Below are positions 20,164 through 31,940 of a stretch of DNA of 64,000 nucleotides, piece after piece. This DNA is from Cunninghamia lanceolata (lineage: Eukaryota; Streptophyta; Pinopsida; Cupressales; Cupressaceae): NCBI GenBank assembly GCA_027924645.1, contig BSBN01000781.1:1674001-1738000 (forward strand). The letters run 5' to 3'. Numbering within the stretch: the first letter of the stretch is position 1; each line of letters starts with the position of its first letter. The position numbers and the translations under genes are program-made. A model generated the notes under the pieces. That model was not told the origin of the DNA. It made no database searches and was given only the letters and a program-made list of their open reading frames with translations.

Positions 20164-22519
20164 GGTTTACTGTAGCCTAGTGGTGACCATGGGATATACC
20201 TGGACACAATGTAATGCTGGGAATCTGTGAGATGCTTTGAAGAAACAGACAAACTCTGATGCATAAAGTACTAGACCAAAAGCGCTATACTGTTTGACTA
20301 GAGGTGCAGGACTAGGCTACCAAAAGCGTGCTACTGTGGGCCGGAGGCGACGGACTGAGCTACCAATAGCGAGTTACTGCTATGCCAAAGGCGAGCTACA
20401 ATGACCAAAAGCGAGCTACTATTATACCAAGGGCACTGAAGTAGAGTTTTTCTAGAGGCAGGTTACTGCTGACCAAAGGCGATCTACTGTATTACCAAAG
20501 GCGAGCTGTTGTAATACCAGGGGCGCTGAAGTAGTGTCTGATGTTTTTCAAAGGCAAGATTTTTTTGTTTCTGAGTGGATTGGTTTGGCAAGAGAAAACA
20601 CAGCAAACAAGTGGTCAAAAAAAAAGGCACAAGGACTGACACAACAGATAGTGTATGTTCAAGGCTCCAAACAAGCCCAATGTTTGCACAGGTCTAATAT
20701 AGTTGCAATCAATAACAAGCACTTTTTATCCCTAGAGACAAGGTTTCATTGCAGTAGATTAGCTCACAGCTTAATACTCCGTCGATAAAAATATCATTCC
20801 TTAAAGGTGTCGGATATTTAGTATCTTTGCGAGAGACGATAGGTAGGGATATCTCACCCTCCCCTTTGGAAAGCTCAAGTAGGTCACAAGAGCTTTATGT
20901 CCAAGGGAATACTATCTCTTCTCAAGGGAGCCAATGGTGAGTATCTTAAGGGTTTAAATCGATTTCCCTTGCATTGATGATTACCGCAATGTTCGGAGGT
21001 AGATCGGGTAGTCTCTATCTAGATTGGTTCTTAGTGACTTTGAGGGACCAACGCCTTACGAGCAATGCGACAAGCTACTAAAAGCTTTAACCAATCCTAC
21101 TAAGAGTTTCAAACACTTCGCTCAATGTGAAAATCATTTCCACAAAGACCTAGTACACCTCTTTTCAGTTTGGCACCACAAGGTAAGGCTGACGTCGGTT
21201 AGGACTTGGCTTTCACCTTATCCCTTTTATATAGCGGTTCAAAGGAAAACTCCGTTTAGGGTCGTCCCTTTTGGATGAATCGCAATCCAAAAGTAGGCCC
21301 TTCTAAAGGAAGTAAAAAAAGTAAAAGCAAGCACGTCAAACAAAGGTTCAATTGTCCCGTTATAAGAAAAATAAGGTGCAACTAAGCTATGCACACACAC
21401 GATTGTAGTTGTAAATTGTCCCTTATGAAATGAAGTGTTTGGCATTCATGTCCATTGTACTTTAGAAAATTGAGGTGTTTGTTCATACATGTCCATTGTC
21501 CCTTAAGAAATGCAGTATATTCCTAAGACTTAGATTGCAAAAAAAGATTTGTTCAATTATCCTTTTAAGCATGCAATGTGTTTCTAAGACTTAGTGAGTA
21601 AATCAAAAGAGGTCTTCAACACTCGTCCTGCATGAACATATTAAGAAAACACCTATTGGCTCTGTGTGAGTAATAAGAAGCTGCAACAAGTGAGTTAGTT
21701 CCACCAAAATTTCACAAGTTAGCCAAAAAAACAAATCAATTTTATACAAAAGCGCTGCACGATTTTACCAGAAGCGACGTACTGTATTCCGAGAGCGCTG
21801 TATTGCAGACCAGAAGCGCTGTATAATATTACCAAAGGCGTAGCAGAATAACCAGAAGCGCTTCACTTAGTTTTTGAAGGCACTGTGATGCAGACTAGAA
21901 GCATAATATAATAATACCAGAAGCGCTGAATAATTACCGGAAGCACGGAACTGTGTTACCAAATGCATGAGAGAATATCACCAAAAGCGCCACGCTGTCT
22001 CAGATCACAAAGAGGGGAACTTTTTCAAAATAATCAGATCTAAAGTAAATTTCCAAGATTGATTGACTGATCTGAGAAATGATAGCTGAGAGATATGTGT
22101 TCTGCAATCTTTAAAGAGCTCAAAAAGCTGTAACAACACCAAGGATTAATACAAAAAGTCAAAGGTACTCCTAAATAAATCAGCTTAGGATGTCCAACAA
22201 GACAAACAGGTTTGTCTGACAAATACAACAGCTTGTCATACAAAGCAATAGGATAGATGGTGTAAAAATCTTGTAAAACAGTGAACAAGGTCAAATCCTA
22301 ATCTAGCAAAAAGCGATGTAGAATACTGTCGAAAGCGCTGTTTTGTCAGGCCAAAAGTGCTGCGCTGCGAAAGCTTCGCAGAATCTCCAAAAGCACCGGA
22401 CTGTGTCTGCAAAAGCGCGCAAATATCCGGCCAGAAGCGCTGTGGGGTGTCGTGTGCACTGTTCCGTACTGTGACTTCAAAAAAAAACAAATTTCTCAAA
22501 GAAACAAAGGGATTAGTGG
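20164..22519 (-). other. E2 5' leader with AGCGCTG minisatellites
   Basis: About 2.3 kb of untranslated leader between primer site and gag. Degenerate copies of ACCARAAGCGCTGTA occur in three blocks: about 20277-20530, 21745-21995 and 22310-22445. In the first block the GCG core falls at 20326, 20347, 20369, 20391 and 20411, a period of 20-22 bases. A block at 21256-21310 is conserved in the E2b leader (24661-24713). The rest shows no recognised feature. Confidence 0.75.
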
Positions 22520-22537
22520 GTCCCACCGGGCGTGCCA
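22520..22537 (-). promoter_or_regulatory. E2 primer binding site
   Basis: The minus strand reads TGGCACGCCCGGTGGGAC, three bases inside the 5' LTR. E3 has TGGCACGCCTAGTGGGAC at the same place, so both elements probably use the same tRNA. Confidence 0.8.
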
Positions 22538-22540
22538 GAA

Positions 22541-23711
22541 TGTGTATATGGAAAAATTAATTAAATTTAAACTAAATAAAACCAAAGAACCCAATAACAT
22601 AAAGGAAATGAAACTAAGTAAAAGCCATAAATCACAAATCAAAGACAAATGAAAGCTCTTACCAAAACCTGTATTGTTCCCTTTTGGAGATATGTGGATT
22701 CCTCAATGTAGTTGCAAAGCCATGGCTGCAACAAGCAAGTATGTGCTCAAGAGATCAATGTCAAAAGATCGTTATAGTGCTCAATCGACGCGTTTTGTAT
22801 GCTCAAAGCGCTGTTAAGTATGCCTGAGAATACGATCGAAGAGAGAGGCTCAATGAAGGAGATGAGGGGGATTTATATAGATTTCATCAAAGATCGATCA
22901 ACGGTCCAGATAATTCAGAAGAATCAATGGAGGAGATAAGTTGAGGAATGTGCAACGAATGAGAAGAAGACATGTGTCTTGCTTGCTTTTGCATGAGAGG
23001 AGTTATCAAGAATAGAAGAATAAGTTAACTGAAGAGATAAATCAATTAAAAGAATAAAGCAATCAGTTATGTGATTTAAAACAAGAAGAAGGGATTTGCA
23101 TGAGAAAAGAAGATATTTTGCTTTATTAAATATAGAAATATTTAATTGATGAGCAAGAAAGCTTGAGTTATATTAGAGATAACTCAAATTAGAAGAAAAA
23201 GTAATTTAAATAAATAATTGATTTATTTAAATTTAGAGAAGATATTTTGGAAGAAATAATTAAATAATTGGAATTATTTAATTTAGAAGATTTGAAAGCA
23301 AATTAAATAAATAAATTTATTTAATTGTTGTGCATGATTTTGGAAGAATAAATTTGATTTAATTAAATAATTTAAGAATTATTTAATTTTGGAAGAATAA
23401 AGAGGAATTTAATTTAATTAATTAAATAAAGAGAATTTATTTAATTAAGGAAGATTTGAAATTTGGAAAGAAGATAATGATTTAATTAAATAATTAACAT
23501 TATTTAATTGTGGAAGAATATAGAGGAATTTAATTTAATTAATTAAATAAAGAGAATTTATTTAATTAATGTTGAAAGTATGTGATTTAGAAGAATTTGA
23601 TGAAATTAATTAAATAATTAGATTATTTAATTAACGTTAAAATGCAGGTGATTAGGAAGAAATGTCGAAATGCAAGTGATTTGACGACATGGTCATTTTA
23701 GGGTGTCTACA
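22541..23711 (-). repeat. E2 5' LTR, 1,171 bases
   Basis: Plus strand starts TGTGTATATGG and ends GGTGTCTACA; the primer site abuts its left end. A minus-strand TATATAAA lies at 22872-22879. The U3 (23130-23640) is a run of A/T-rich inverted repeats built from AATTAAATAATT and AATTATTTAATT. The middle is homologous to the E2b LTR (shared GTGCAACGAAT, ACATGTGTCTTGC and AGAAGAAGGGATTTGCATG). The partner LTR is not in the window. Confidence 0.82.
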
Positions 23712-25760
23712 CAAAGTGATACAAAAAAGGGGCCTATACTGATCTAATATGGGATACTTTTGACTTGGGACTAGAAAGACTTGATAGAAGGTGAAATGGA
23801 TGACTAACGAAAGAGAGATTTTGACGCGAAATGGGTGGAAAACTGACTGCAAGGTAACATCTGATCTTGGAACCTGAAAATAGACTGAAATGGGTACCCA
23901 AGACTGGTAAGATTTTTCTCTCAAAAACTGTGCAAGTGCTCACTGTCACGTATGCGCTGAAATAGATGCACCGTAGAAATTGATATATGCGTTGCAAGTC
24001 GCAACAAATGCACTGTACTGGTAAACTGTAAATGCACTGTAACAGACAATAAAAGTGTTGCAGGTTGGAACAGATGCACTGTAGGTTGGCACAAATGCGT
24101 AGGAACAGAGGATGAATGCGCCGCTCTGGCTTTTCTCAGTTTTTTTGCAATTTTTTGGAATTTTTCTAATGTTTTTGATACTTTGGTTGCAAGGTCTTTT
24201 TGATCTGATTTTCTGAATTTATGGCAAGAAGACACAGCAAACATAAAGAATATTTTTATGGTTTTTTTATTTTTTTGTGATTTTTTGACTCTTTTTGGAC
24301 TAAAAAGAAAGCAAGTACAGCCTAGGGTTTCAAAGGATAGTATAAAAATGAATTCTCCCTATCTCTAGGTGAGACATCTTCAGGAGGTAATAATCACCCT
24401 TCCCTGCACCGGATTATAGAGGTTTTTGGTCTCACTAAAACAAGGATGAGTAATAAAGGCAACCATTTGAGTGGTTATACATGTGGTAGCACTACCCTCC
24501 ATTATGGAGTCTCCCAGCCTACAAGGGTTGCACCTTGGAGGGTTTTGGGGGAGGTTGGTTGTCGATATAACACAACTTCACTCATTGTTTGAAGTTTTTT
24601 CTCCAAACACAATTTATTTATAGTTGCTTGAAAGGGCTTGGCGTCTAGCCTATTACCACTTAGGGTCGTTCCTACTTGGATGAATGGTATCCAAGAGTAG
24701 GCCCCTCTAAAGGAAAAACACATGCGAAAATGATATGTCTGGCATTTTGGTCACCCAAGATAGGGGAGAGCATAAGCCAGGTATCATTCCCAAAACACTG
24801 AATATAGTACTTCTTTTCCCCTAGTTAAATGAAAAAACTAGATGAGCTATCTACTTGGGCAAGCATAGAATTTTGAAGTGATAACAAAATAATAGTGGTC
24901 TAGTTTTAACCAAGATGGCAATGATGAGTTCAATTTTATCCACGTAGCACAAATTGTTAACTTTGAAGTGATGGTCAATCGAGATAGAAATGGTCCAAGT
25001 TTAACCAGATAGCAATGATGAGTTCAATTTTAACCACGTATCACGAATTGTTAACTTTGAAGTGATGGTCGATCGAGATAGCAATGGTTTAGTTTTACCC
25101 AAATAGCAATGATGAGTTCAATTTTATCCAGATAGCAATGAGTTGTTAACTTTGAAAAGGTAGTAGTAGAAATGATTCAATGATATACATGATAGCAATG
25201 ATTCAATTACCACTTTTCTAGTTAAAACTACGTGAGATTTGCATGAGCATCCGTTTTACTTTCCCTTTAGAAATCGAAGTATGAGCTAACAAGTGCAACT
25301 ATATGAATCTAAACTAGTACCTAGCCTGCAAAATAGATCAAGAGAGTTATTGCAAAGATGTCAGCGTTAGAAAAAACCTTCCAAAAAACCCTAAAATCAC
25401 TGCCTACAACAGATGCATTGCTTCATAGACTGAATGCACAGAAACAGTCAACAGAAGTGCCATAATACATATGCGCTACAATAGAGATTAAAAGTGCCAA
25501 AAGAAAGTGTATATGCGCTGAAGTATCAGATGCACCGTTTCAGATGGTAAAAGTGTTGTAATAGATTATGTATGCACTATAGTAATGAAAACATCATGAT
25601 AGATAATAGATGCGGCAAAACAAAGAATATACGTGTTGTGGAAATGTATGTGCCATGACAGGTAATAGATGTGTGTTAGGAAGTGACAGATGCACTGTTT
25701 CCTCCTGTGTACGGCTTTCTAAAACACAAAAACTCAATTTTTAGGTTAAATTTGGGGCTA
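23712..25760 (-). other. E2b 5' leader with two kinds of tandem repeat
   Basis: ATGCRCTGTA-like motifs recur at about 23935-24120 and 25425-25700, matching the E2 minisatellite in degenerate form. A separate tandem repeat with a period of 94 bases (GCAATGATGAGTTCAATTTTA, phase points 24921, 25015 and 25109) lies at 24900-25170. The conserved leader block is at 24661-24713. No coding sequence. Confidence 0.7.
24905..25170. repeat. Three-copy tandem repeat, period 94 bases
   Basis: Each unit contains ATGATGAGTTCAATTTTA, a CACGTAGCACAAATTG-like stretch, and TTAACTTTGAAGTGATGGTC. Phase points at 24921, 25015 and 25109 are exactly 94 apart. The third unit is shortened. Confidence 0.8.
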
Positions 25761-25779
25761 GGCCCCACAGTGGGCACCA
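25761..25779 (-). promoter_or_regulatory. E2b primer binding site
   Basis: The minus strand reads TGGTGCCCACTGTGGGGCC, four bases from the LTR end. It differs from E2 despite their related LTRs, so the primer tRNA appears to have switched. Confidence 0.7.
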
Positions 25780-25783
25780 AAAA

Positions 25784-26905
25784 TGTTAAGGGAAAATTAG
25801 ATCAACAATGAACAATCAATAATAATCAATATCAAGTACCCAAAACTTAATAGAATGGTGAACTAAGAAGATTCAATGAAATAAAGCAATGAACAACAAA
25901 GCAAACCTCCTTAATTTGAAGCTTCCATTGATTGCCTATCACAATCGTTCTTGCATGTATGAAATAGGCCCTCAGAGAGTGCACTTCCTTGCTATGCTTC
26001 AAGAATGTCAATTGGGAATGGTAGTGACAGTATCGCAATGAAGAGAAGCTTCATAATGATGGTAGTAGTGTGTAGTGCATAGTAGCTAATGTGATCACAA
26101 GCAATGAAGGAATTGGTGCCAAAGGCGCACTGTAATTCCTGTAGAGTAACAATACTTAAATCTTGGATGAATGAAATGGAAGAACAGAGTCCAATTTATA
26201 GACTTGGGAGAAATAAGATCAACAGTGTAGAAAGAATGAGAAGATCAATGGTTAAGAATAGTTGAGGAACGTGCAACGAATAAGAAGAGGACATGTGTCT
26301 TGCTTTATTTTGCATGAGAGGAGTTAACAAGAATAGAAGAATGAGTTAAAACACTTAAAAGAATATAACAATCAGTTAAGTGATTTAAAACAAGAAGAAG
26401 GGATTTGCATGAGAATAAGAAGATATTTTGCTTTATTAAATATTAGGAATATTTAATTGCATGTGCACAAAGCTTGAATTATATTTAGAAATAACTCAAT
26501 TTAGAAGAAAAAGCAACTTAAATAAATATTTGATTTATTTAAATTTAAAGAAGATATTATTGGAAGAAACAATTAAATAATTGGAATTATTTAATTTAGA
26601 AGATAAGAAAGCAAATTAAATAGATAAATTTATTTAATTGTGTGGGAATGATTTGGAAGAATAAATAAAATATTTGATTGTATTTTATTTTTGGAGATTG
26701 AGAGGATTTAAATAAATTTGATTGATTTATTCAAATTTGGAAGAATGATTCGATTTTGTTAAATAATTGGGAATTATTTAATTGTTTGGAAGAATTAAAT
26801 TAAATAAAGGATTTTATTTAATTTTGACTTTAGAAGAGGTAATTAAATATTTTGATATTTAATTAACTTAGAAGAATTGAATTGTGTCATTTTTAGGCAT
26901 ATACA
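25784..26905 (-). repeat. E2b 5' LTR, 1,122 bases
   Basis: Plus strand starts TGTTAAGGG and ends GGCATATACA, parallel to the E2 LTR end GGTGTCTACA. A minus-strand TATAAATT is at 26193-26200. The U3 (26440-26880) has the same A/T-rich inverted-repeat structure as E2. The flank GTCAC (26906-26910) is the probable target duplication. Confidence 0.8.
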
Positions 26906-28204
26906 GTCACCACCAAGAGTGGAACAGAATACAGGATCACAAGATGTTCACATTGAACATACAGACCAAGAAGGGTCTAAAAATGATGTGCCATATTGGC
27001 TACAACACGAGGTAAATCCTCCTCCACCATGTGTTGCATCGAATTTTGATATATCTGCATTATTTTCAGTCAATATAGCCAAACCAAAGAGAAGGGCCAA
27101 GGCCACCTCTGCCATAAAGAGAGATCGGGTTATAGGTAGGAGAACAGTTGAAGTAGCTATACCTATGGTGGACAAAGCCAAGGGAGAGATAAGTGCCAGT
27201 GAGTTCCAAATAACCACTATTGACTTGGGCTTTGCCACAGAAAAACAAGAGGGCCAAGAGGCCAAAGATATAATTGATTTTTTATTGAATAGATTAGAGA
27301 AAGAGGAGTAAAAATAAGGGGCACAAAGAGCACATTGCTTAGTTGCACACATTCATAAAGGGACTGGTAGACCCTACTAATATCCGTGTTAGCACATCCA
27401 CCCCACTGACCATCATATCACAGGATGAGGTGGTAGGATTGGACATCATGAAACACAAAGCACATATGATGGATAATTGGTTTATTCAATTCATTACTGA
27501 GGCAAAAAAGGTAATCAAAACCTCTCTTAATAATTGGAACTTGCTCAGCACATTAAAGAGAAAGGTAGATAAATTACCGAAAGAGGTTGGGCAAAAGTCA
27601 ATCAAAATAGAGAAGCATCTGGTTGCCTTGTCTGAAATGAAACACATGGATGTGAATGTCCTGATATACAACAAAATATTGAATAACCAAACATCATAGC
27701 TATTGAATATATGGTATGAGGATACCAAATTTGAGGGTGATATTCTTAAGAAGTACAATACAAAACTCAGGGATATCAATGTTAAATTGCACAAGCTTTT
27801 TGTCTGATGAAGTAGAAATCTTGGAGGCCCTTGAGGAAAAGGTGGAGGGAGAGATAGAAAATAAAGATGTTAACTTTGCAGTTAAGGCCTTTCAGGACAA
27901 CTTTAAGCCTATAGCAGATGATCCCCTCAATCATTTATCAAAGGACACAATCAATAAGGCCATGATGATGAAATCAAAAGTAGAAAAATACAATGAAGTG
28001 CTAAATAGCAGGAAGAACAAATGGTCTACATTACAAGTACAGTTTAATTCACAAGAACATGCAGCAGCAAAGGCCAAGGTCCAAGATGGAGAAGTTGAAA
28101 GGATAGTACAGGCATACGAGCCCATCAAGGGAGTCATCAATGTGCATACAAAAGAAAAAGACACATCCACTGATGAAGAAGATAAAGAACAAGCATGATG
28201 CAAT
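26906..28204 (+). pseudogene. Region U: unidentified degenerate coding region
   Basis: Three overlapping open stretches in different frames read as one protein of about 430 residues with two frameshifts (about 27310 and 27805) and at least two internal TAGs. The first part (to 27311) has HEVNPPPPCVASNFDIS and a basic KPKRRAKATS patch. The second (27343-27699) and third (27780-28198) are Lys/Glu-rich, helix-prone and end in the acidic tail STDEEDKEQA before TGA. No catalytic motif or family recognised. It abuts the E2b LTR on the left and truncated C1 pol on the right. It could be an extra ORF of a retroelement or a captured host gene fragment. Confidence 0.5.
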
Positions 28205-30392
28205 GGGACATGATGGGAAGGTGTACCTGGGTGATGACTCTAACCTAGAAATAGTTGGTCGTGGAAGAGTCTTGATCAAATTCCCTGATGGTCAAGTGAA
28301 GGGGATCAATGTTGTACTGCATATCCCTAGGTTGGTACAAAACCTATTATCTATAAGTAAACTGAGTGATGTGGTTGTGTAGGTTGTTTTGTCAAATGGA
28401 GGATGCAAGATGATGGGAGGAGCTATGGTGTTAGCTAAGGGTGTTTAGATTGGCACTTTGTTTTAGCTTGATGCATGTGCGGTTTAGTGTAATAGTGCCT
28501 CTATTTTGAAGAAGAGAGCTTCAGATTCTTTATCCTCACCATTGGAACTAGCATCCAAGAATATTGTTGCATCTACTTCCAATGGTCGTGCATTTTGGGC
28601 ACCCAAGGGTGCTCATTCTATGGAAATAAAACTTTTTGTTGAGAAAACAATGTTATGGCACCAAAGGCTTGGCCATATTGGTGAAAAGGGTATGAGGACC
28701 CTGAAAAATAAAAACCTCATTAAGGGTATGGATGATTGTAACCTTGAGTTCAATATCTGTGAACACTGCATATATGGAAAACAAAATCATGTTTAGTTTT
28801 ACCATAGTTCTCATAAATCTTTTGAGGTGTTGGATCTAGTTCACTCTGATGTTTTTGGTCCTGTTAATGTTCCTTCGATTTCAAAATATGTGTATTTTGT
28901 TTCATTTATTGATGACTACAGTAGAAGGACATGGGTATATTTCCTTAGGAGTAAATCTAAATTTTTGCAAGATTCAAAGAGTTTAAGGCTCTTGTTGAGA
29001 ATTAAAAAGATAGAAAGATTAAATGTTTGAGAACTGATGATGGTGGTGAGTTTTGCTTAGCAGATTTCAACAAGTTTTGTAAAAAACAAGGTATTGAGAG
29101 GCATAAGACAAATTCGTATACTCCTTAGAAAAATGGAGTTACAGAAAGAATGAATAGAATGTTTATGGAGAGGGCTAGGAGTATGTTAAGTGGATCTAGC
29201 CTAGAACAAAAGTTTTGGGCTGAAGTTGTTGTTACCGCTTGTTACCTGGTTAATAGGTGTTTTGCATCGACGCTTGTTAACAAGACCCCTATGGAGGCAT
29301 GGTCTAGTAAGAAGCCTTCATTAAGACACATTCGAGTATTTGGTTGTGAGGCATATGCACATGTGTCTAAGGAGAAGAGGTCCAAGTTGAAGAACAAGGC
29401 AGTTAAATGTATCTTCATCAGTTATGGCATCGGTGTGAAAGGGTACAAGCTATGGGATCTAGTGGCCGAAAGAGTTCTGTATAGCAAAAGTGTGATATTC
29501 AAAGAGCTCAATCCTTCTTATTTTGTTTTATATCTAGAGAAAGAGAAAAAGAAAGATGATGTGGTTCAACTTCCTCCACCCCTGAGAAAGTTGAACCGAA
29601 GACACCGATTCGATCTAATGATGAGGAGAGCTCTAGCAGCTCTAAAAGTTCAAAAGAAGAAGATGAAGAACCTAAACCTCAACTTGTGAGGAGGTCCATG
29701 AGAATAAGGTGACAACCTGAAAGGTTTGGTTATTCGTTACATGATTCCAATTGTATTTTGCCTTTGATTTCTAATGCTGATGAGCCTAGGACCATAAGGG
29801 AGGCTATGGGTATGAAAGATGTAGGTTCCTGGAAGGAGGCCATGGAAGAAGAGATAGCTTCTTTGGAAAAGAATAATACTTGGGACCTGGTGCCTTTGCT
29901 TGAAGGAAGAAAGCCTATTGGATGCAAATGGGTGTTTAAGAAAAAGTTTGGTTCAGATGGCAGCATTGAGAAATATAAGGCAAGGTTGGTCACAAAGGGG
30001 TATTCACAGGTGGAGGGAATTAACTATGGTGATATTTTCTCTCCATTTGAAATGTTGACATGTATTTGGTTCTTGTTATCTCTTGTAGCAACATATGACT
30101 TAGAGGTGGAGCAAATAGATGTGAAGACAACATTCTTTCATGGTGATTTGGAGGAGGATATTTATGTCACAACAAGAGCATTACATTGTGAAAGGTAAAG
30201 AAAATTTGGTTTGCAAGTTGAAAAAGTCTTTGTATGGTCTTAACAAGTCTCCTAGGATGTGGTACCAAAAGTTTGATGCCTTTGTGTTGAGTATTGGATT
30301 TGTCAGATCAAAATCGGATCATTGTGTTTACTTCAAGTTTGATAATGATCACATTCTCATTATAGTGTTGTATGTCAATGATATGTTGCTCA
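28205..30392 (+). pseudogene. pol: C1 pol, first part: protease remnant, integrase, RT start
   Basis: Starts inside the protease region (VYLGDDSNLEI). The pre-integrase domain has LWHQRLGHIGEKGM and CEHCIYGK; the integrase has DLVHSDVFGP, FIDDYSR, TDDGGEF and ERMNRMFMERARSM. RT has GCKWVFKKKFGSDGS, EQIDVKTTFFHGDLEE and SLYGLNKSPRMWYQKFD, and ends at YVNDMLL where C2 enters. The catalytic YVDD is changed to YVND. At least three frameshifts (near 29025, 29700 and 30160) and several TAG stops, including one in YTP-stop-KNG where Gln is expected. Clearly inactive. Confidence 0.88.
30388..30392 (+). repeat. Target site duplication of C2, left copy
   Basis: GCTCA here and ACTAA at 37778-37782 differ at two of five bases, but both fall on the same codon position of C1 RT (Leu CTC/CTA followed by Ile), and the flanks continue the RT frame. 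So they are an eroded 5-base duplication. Confidence 0.6.
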
Positions 30393-31882
30393 TGTTGCAA
30401 GTATGTGCCTAATCGGTGTTGTCATTGATGTCAACATATCTGTATTGTCATTGGTGTCAACTGTGCTCCTATCTAGTTGTTTTCCTGTAATCAGTAAGAT
30501 GCTTATGTAAGTAATATTTATGTTGAGGATATTGAGAAAATTATCTCCTCCAGTAGAAATAGTGAGTTAAGTGGAAATAGTGTATTGCATACAGAAGAAC
30601 AGTCTAGAAGAATGATATGCATTTTCTGTAGAATGAGTATCTTTGTCTGCGGATTGGAAGTTATTTAGAAGTCCATCTAAAGATGCTATGTTTCAAGTTT
30701 GAGCCTCTGGTATGAAGAATTGAGTGAGTTATGTTCACCAGAGTGAAAACAACTTTTTATGTATGTTTGTCAAAGACAGGGAGAAAGTGTTATGCTCTGC
30801 ATTCGTCCGCATTGAAGTATTTTGATCTGCGGTTCTAGAGATAAGTCTAAGATAATGTTAAGTGCCTTCAACTCCAATGGTTCATGATTTGGTGGTCCGC
30901 AAGCTATCCTTTCTTTGTGATAGTAGTTGATAGTGTTGTTCTTGTGCTCCATTTTGAAGAATCTTCTTGACAAAGTGGTTAGAGATCGTGTGGTTGTTCC
31001 TGGTGATTACAATGTGCTTGTGGATGTCTCTTGATCGTGTTCCTACCTTTGGATTGGTCCACAAAGAGAAGTCTGGATCATGAAAGAAGAATGTTCTTAG
31101 AAAACCTAGTGTCAACTCCAGTCTTGGCTGACTTAGTTGATTTCACCATTTGCAGAGATGCATTGAAGATTGTAGAAGCATGTTGAGGTGTGGAGGATTG
31201 CGTTTGAGTCCCAACTAAGGCATGGCATGTTCATCATACTTCTCTACATCTTTCCTTAGCTAAATTTTGTAATAGGTCTAGACCTATTTCTGTGTATGTT
31301 TTATAAATGTTGACCTTGGATAATGTTCCATTGGTTGATGAATGTAATGCCAACCTTGATATATATTCCAAGGTTGATGAATTGTATAAAAGCATGTAAT
31401 AGAGTTGTGAAAAGAAGTGTGTGTGAAAATATGAAGAGATAAGTGCGAAGGTGTGAAAGAGCATAGTAAAGAAGTTTTATTGTGCTTCAAAGGAACTAAA
31501 TCCAAGCATGGAGTAGATGCTACTTAATCAGTTCACCATTTTGGCAGTGAGCCAACCCTTGGCAGTGAGCCACCCTTTGGTAGTGAGCCATCCTTTGCAG
31601 TGAACAATTTGGGCAGTGAGCCTCTATTTTTTAGTATTGTTATAATTCATATATTTTGTGGGCTAACACCCAACATGGTTTTTCCCTTTTAGGGTTTTCC
31701 ACATAAAAATCTAGTGCCTATTGTGTTAAATGTGTGATTGTTATTAAGTCTATGGTTTCATGCTTTCATGTTTAATTCTGATTATCAACAGTTAAGGAGT
31801 TGATGATTTGATATTCATATGAAGTTAAGTTTTTGTGACAACTAATTCACCCCCCCTCTTAGTTGTCCTATGCATTTCAACA
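30393..31882 (+). repeat. C2 5' LTR
   Basis: TGTTGCAAGTATGTGCC to TATGCATTTCAACA, directly before the primer site. A TATAAAAG box is at 31385-31392. A short repeated phrase GGCAGTGAGCC lies at about 31540-31625. Confidence 0.92.
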
Positions 31883-31884
31883 AT

Positions 31885-31896
31885 TGGTATCAGAGC
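31885..31896 (+). promoter_or_regulatory. C2 primer binding site (initiator tRNA-Met type)
   Basis: TGGTATCAGAGC two bases after the LTR, the standard copia site complementary to the 3' end of initiator tRNA-Met. Confidence 0.92.
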
Positions 31897-31940
31897 AAGG
31901 TTCCTTGGTGGTAAGCTTAACAACTTGAGGTAGATCCAAG

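Larger units (their letters stand above)
11224..23711 (-). mobile_element. E2: decayed Tat-lineage gypsy element, 3' end displaced by E1
   Basis: Minus-strand element with 5' LTR 22541-23711, primer site 22520-22537, a long leader with minisatellites, gag-pol 20163 down to 12431, and a 3'UTR with a tandem repeat reaching the E1 junction. No copy of its LTR is seen on the left, so the rest of the 3' end should lie beyond E1, outside the window. Integrase without chromodomain and aRNH after RH match the classical Tat layout. Target flank at the right is CAAAG (23712-23716). Confidence 0.88.
23712..26905 (-). mobile_element. E2b: 5' end of a second element related to E2
   Basis: LTR 25784-26905, primer site 25761-25779 and about 2 kb of leader, cut at 23711 by the insertion of E2. 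No gag or pol is present; these should lie on the far side of E2/E1, left of the window. LTR and leader share blocks with E2, so the two belong to related families. Confidence 0.78.

Noticed and set aside
20270..20540. Regularly spaced short repeats resembling a CRISPR array
   Set aside because: Repeats are degenerate, spacers are only a few bases, and the setting is a plant retrotransposon leader.
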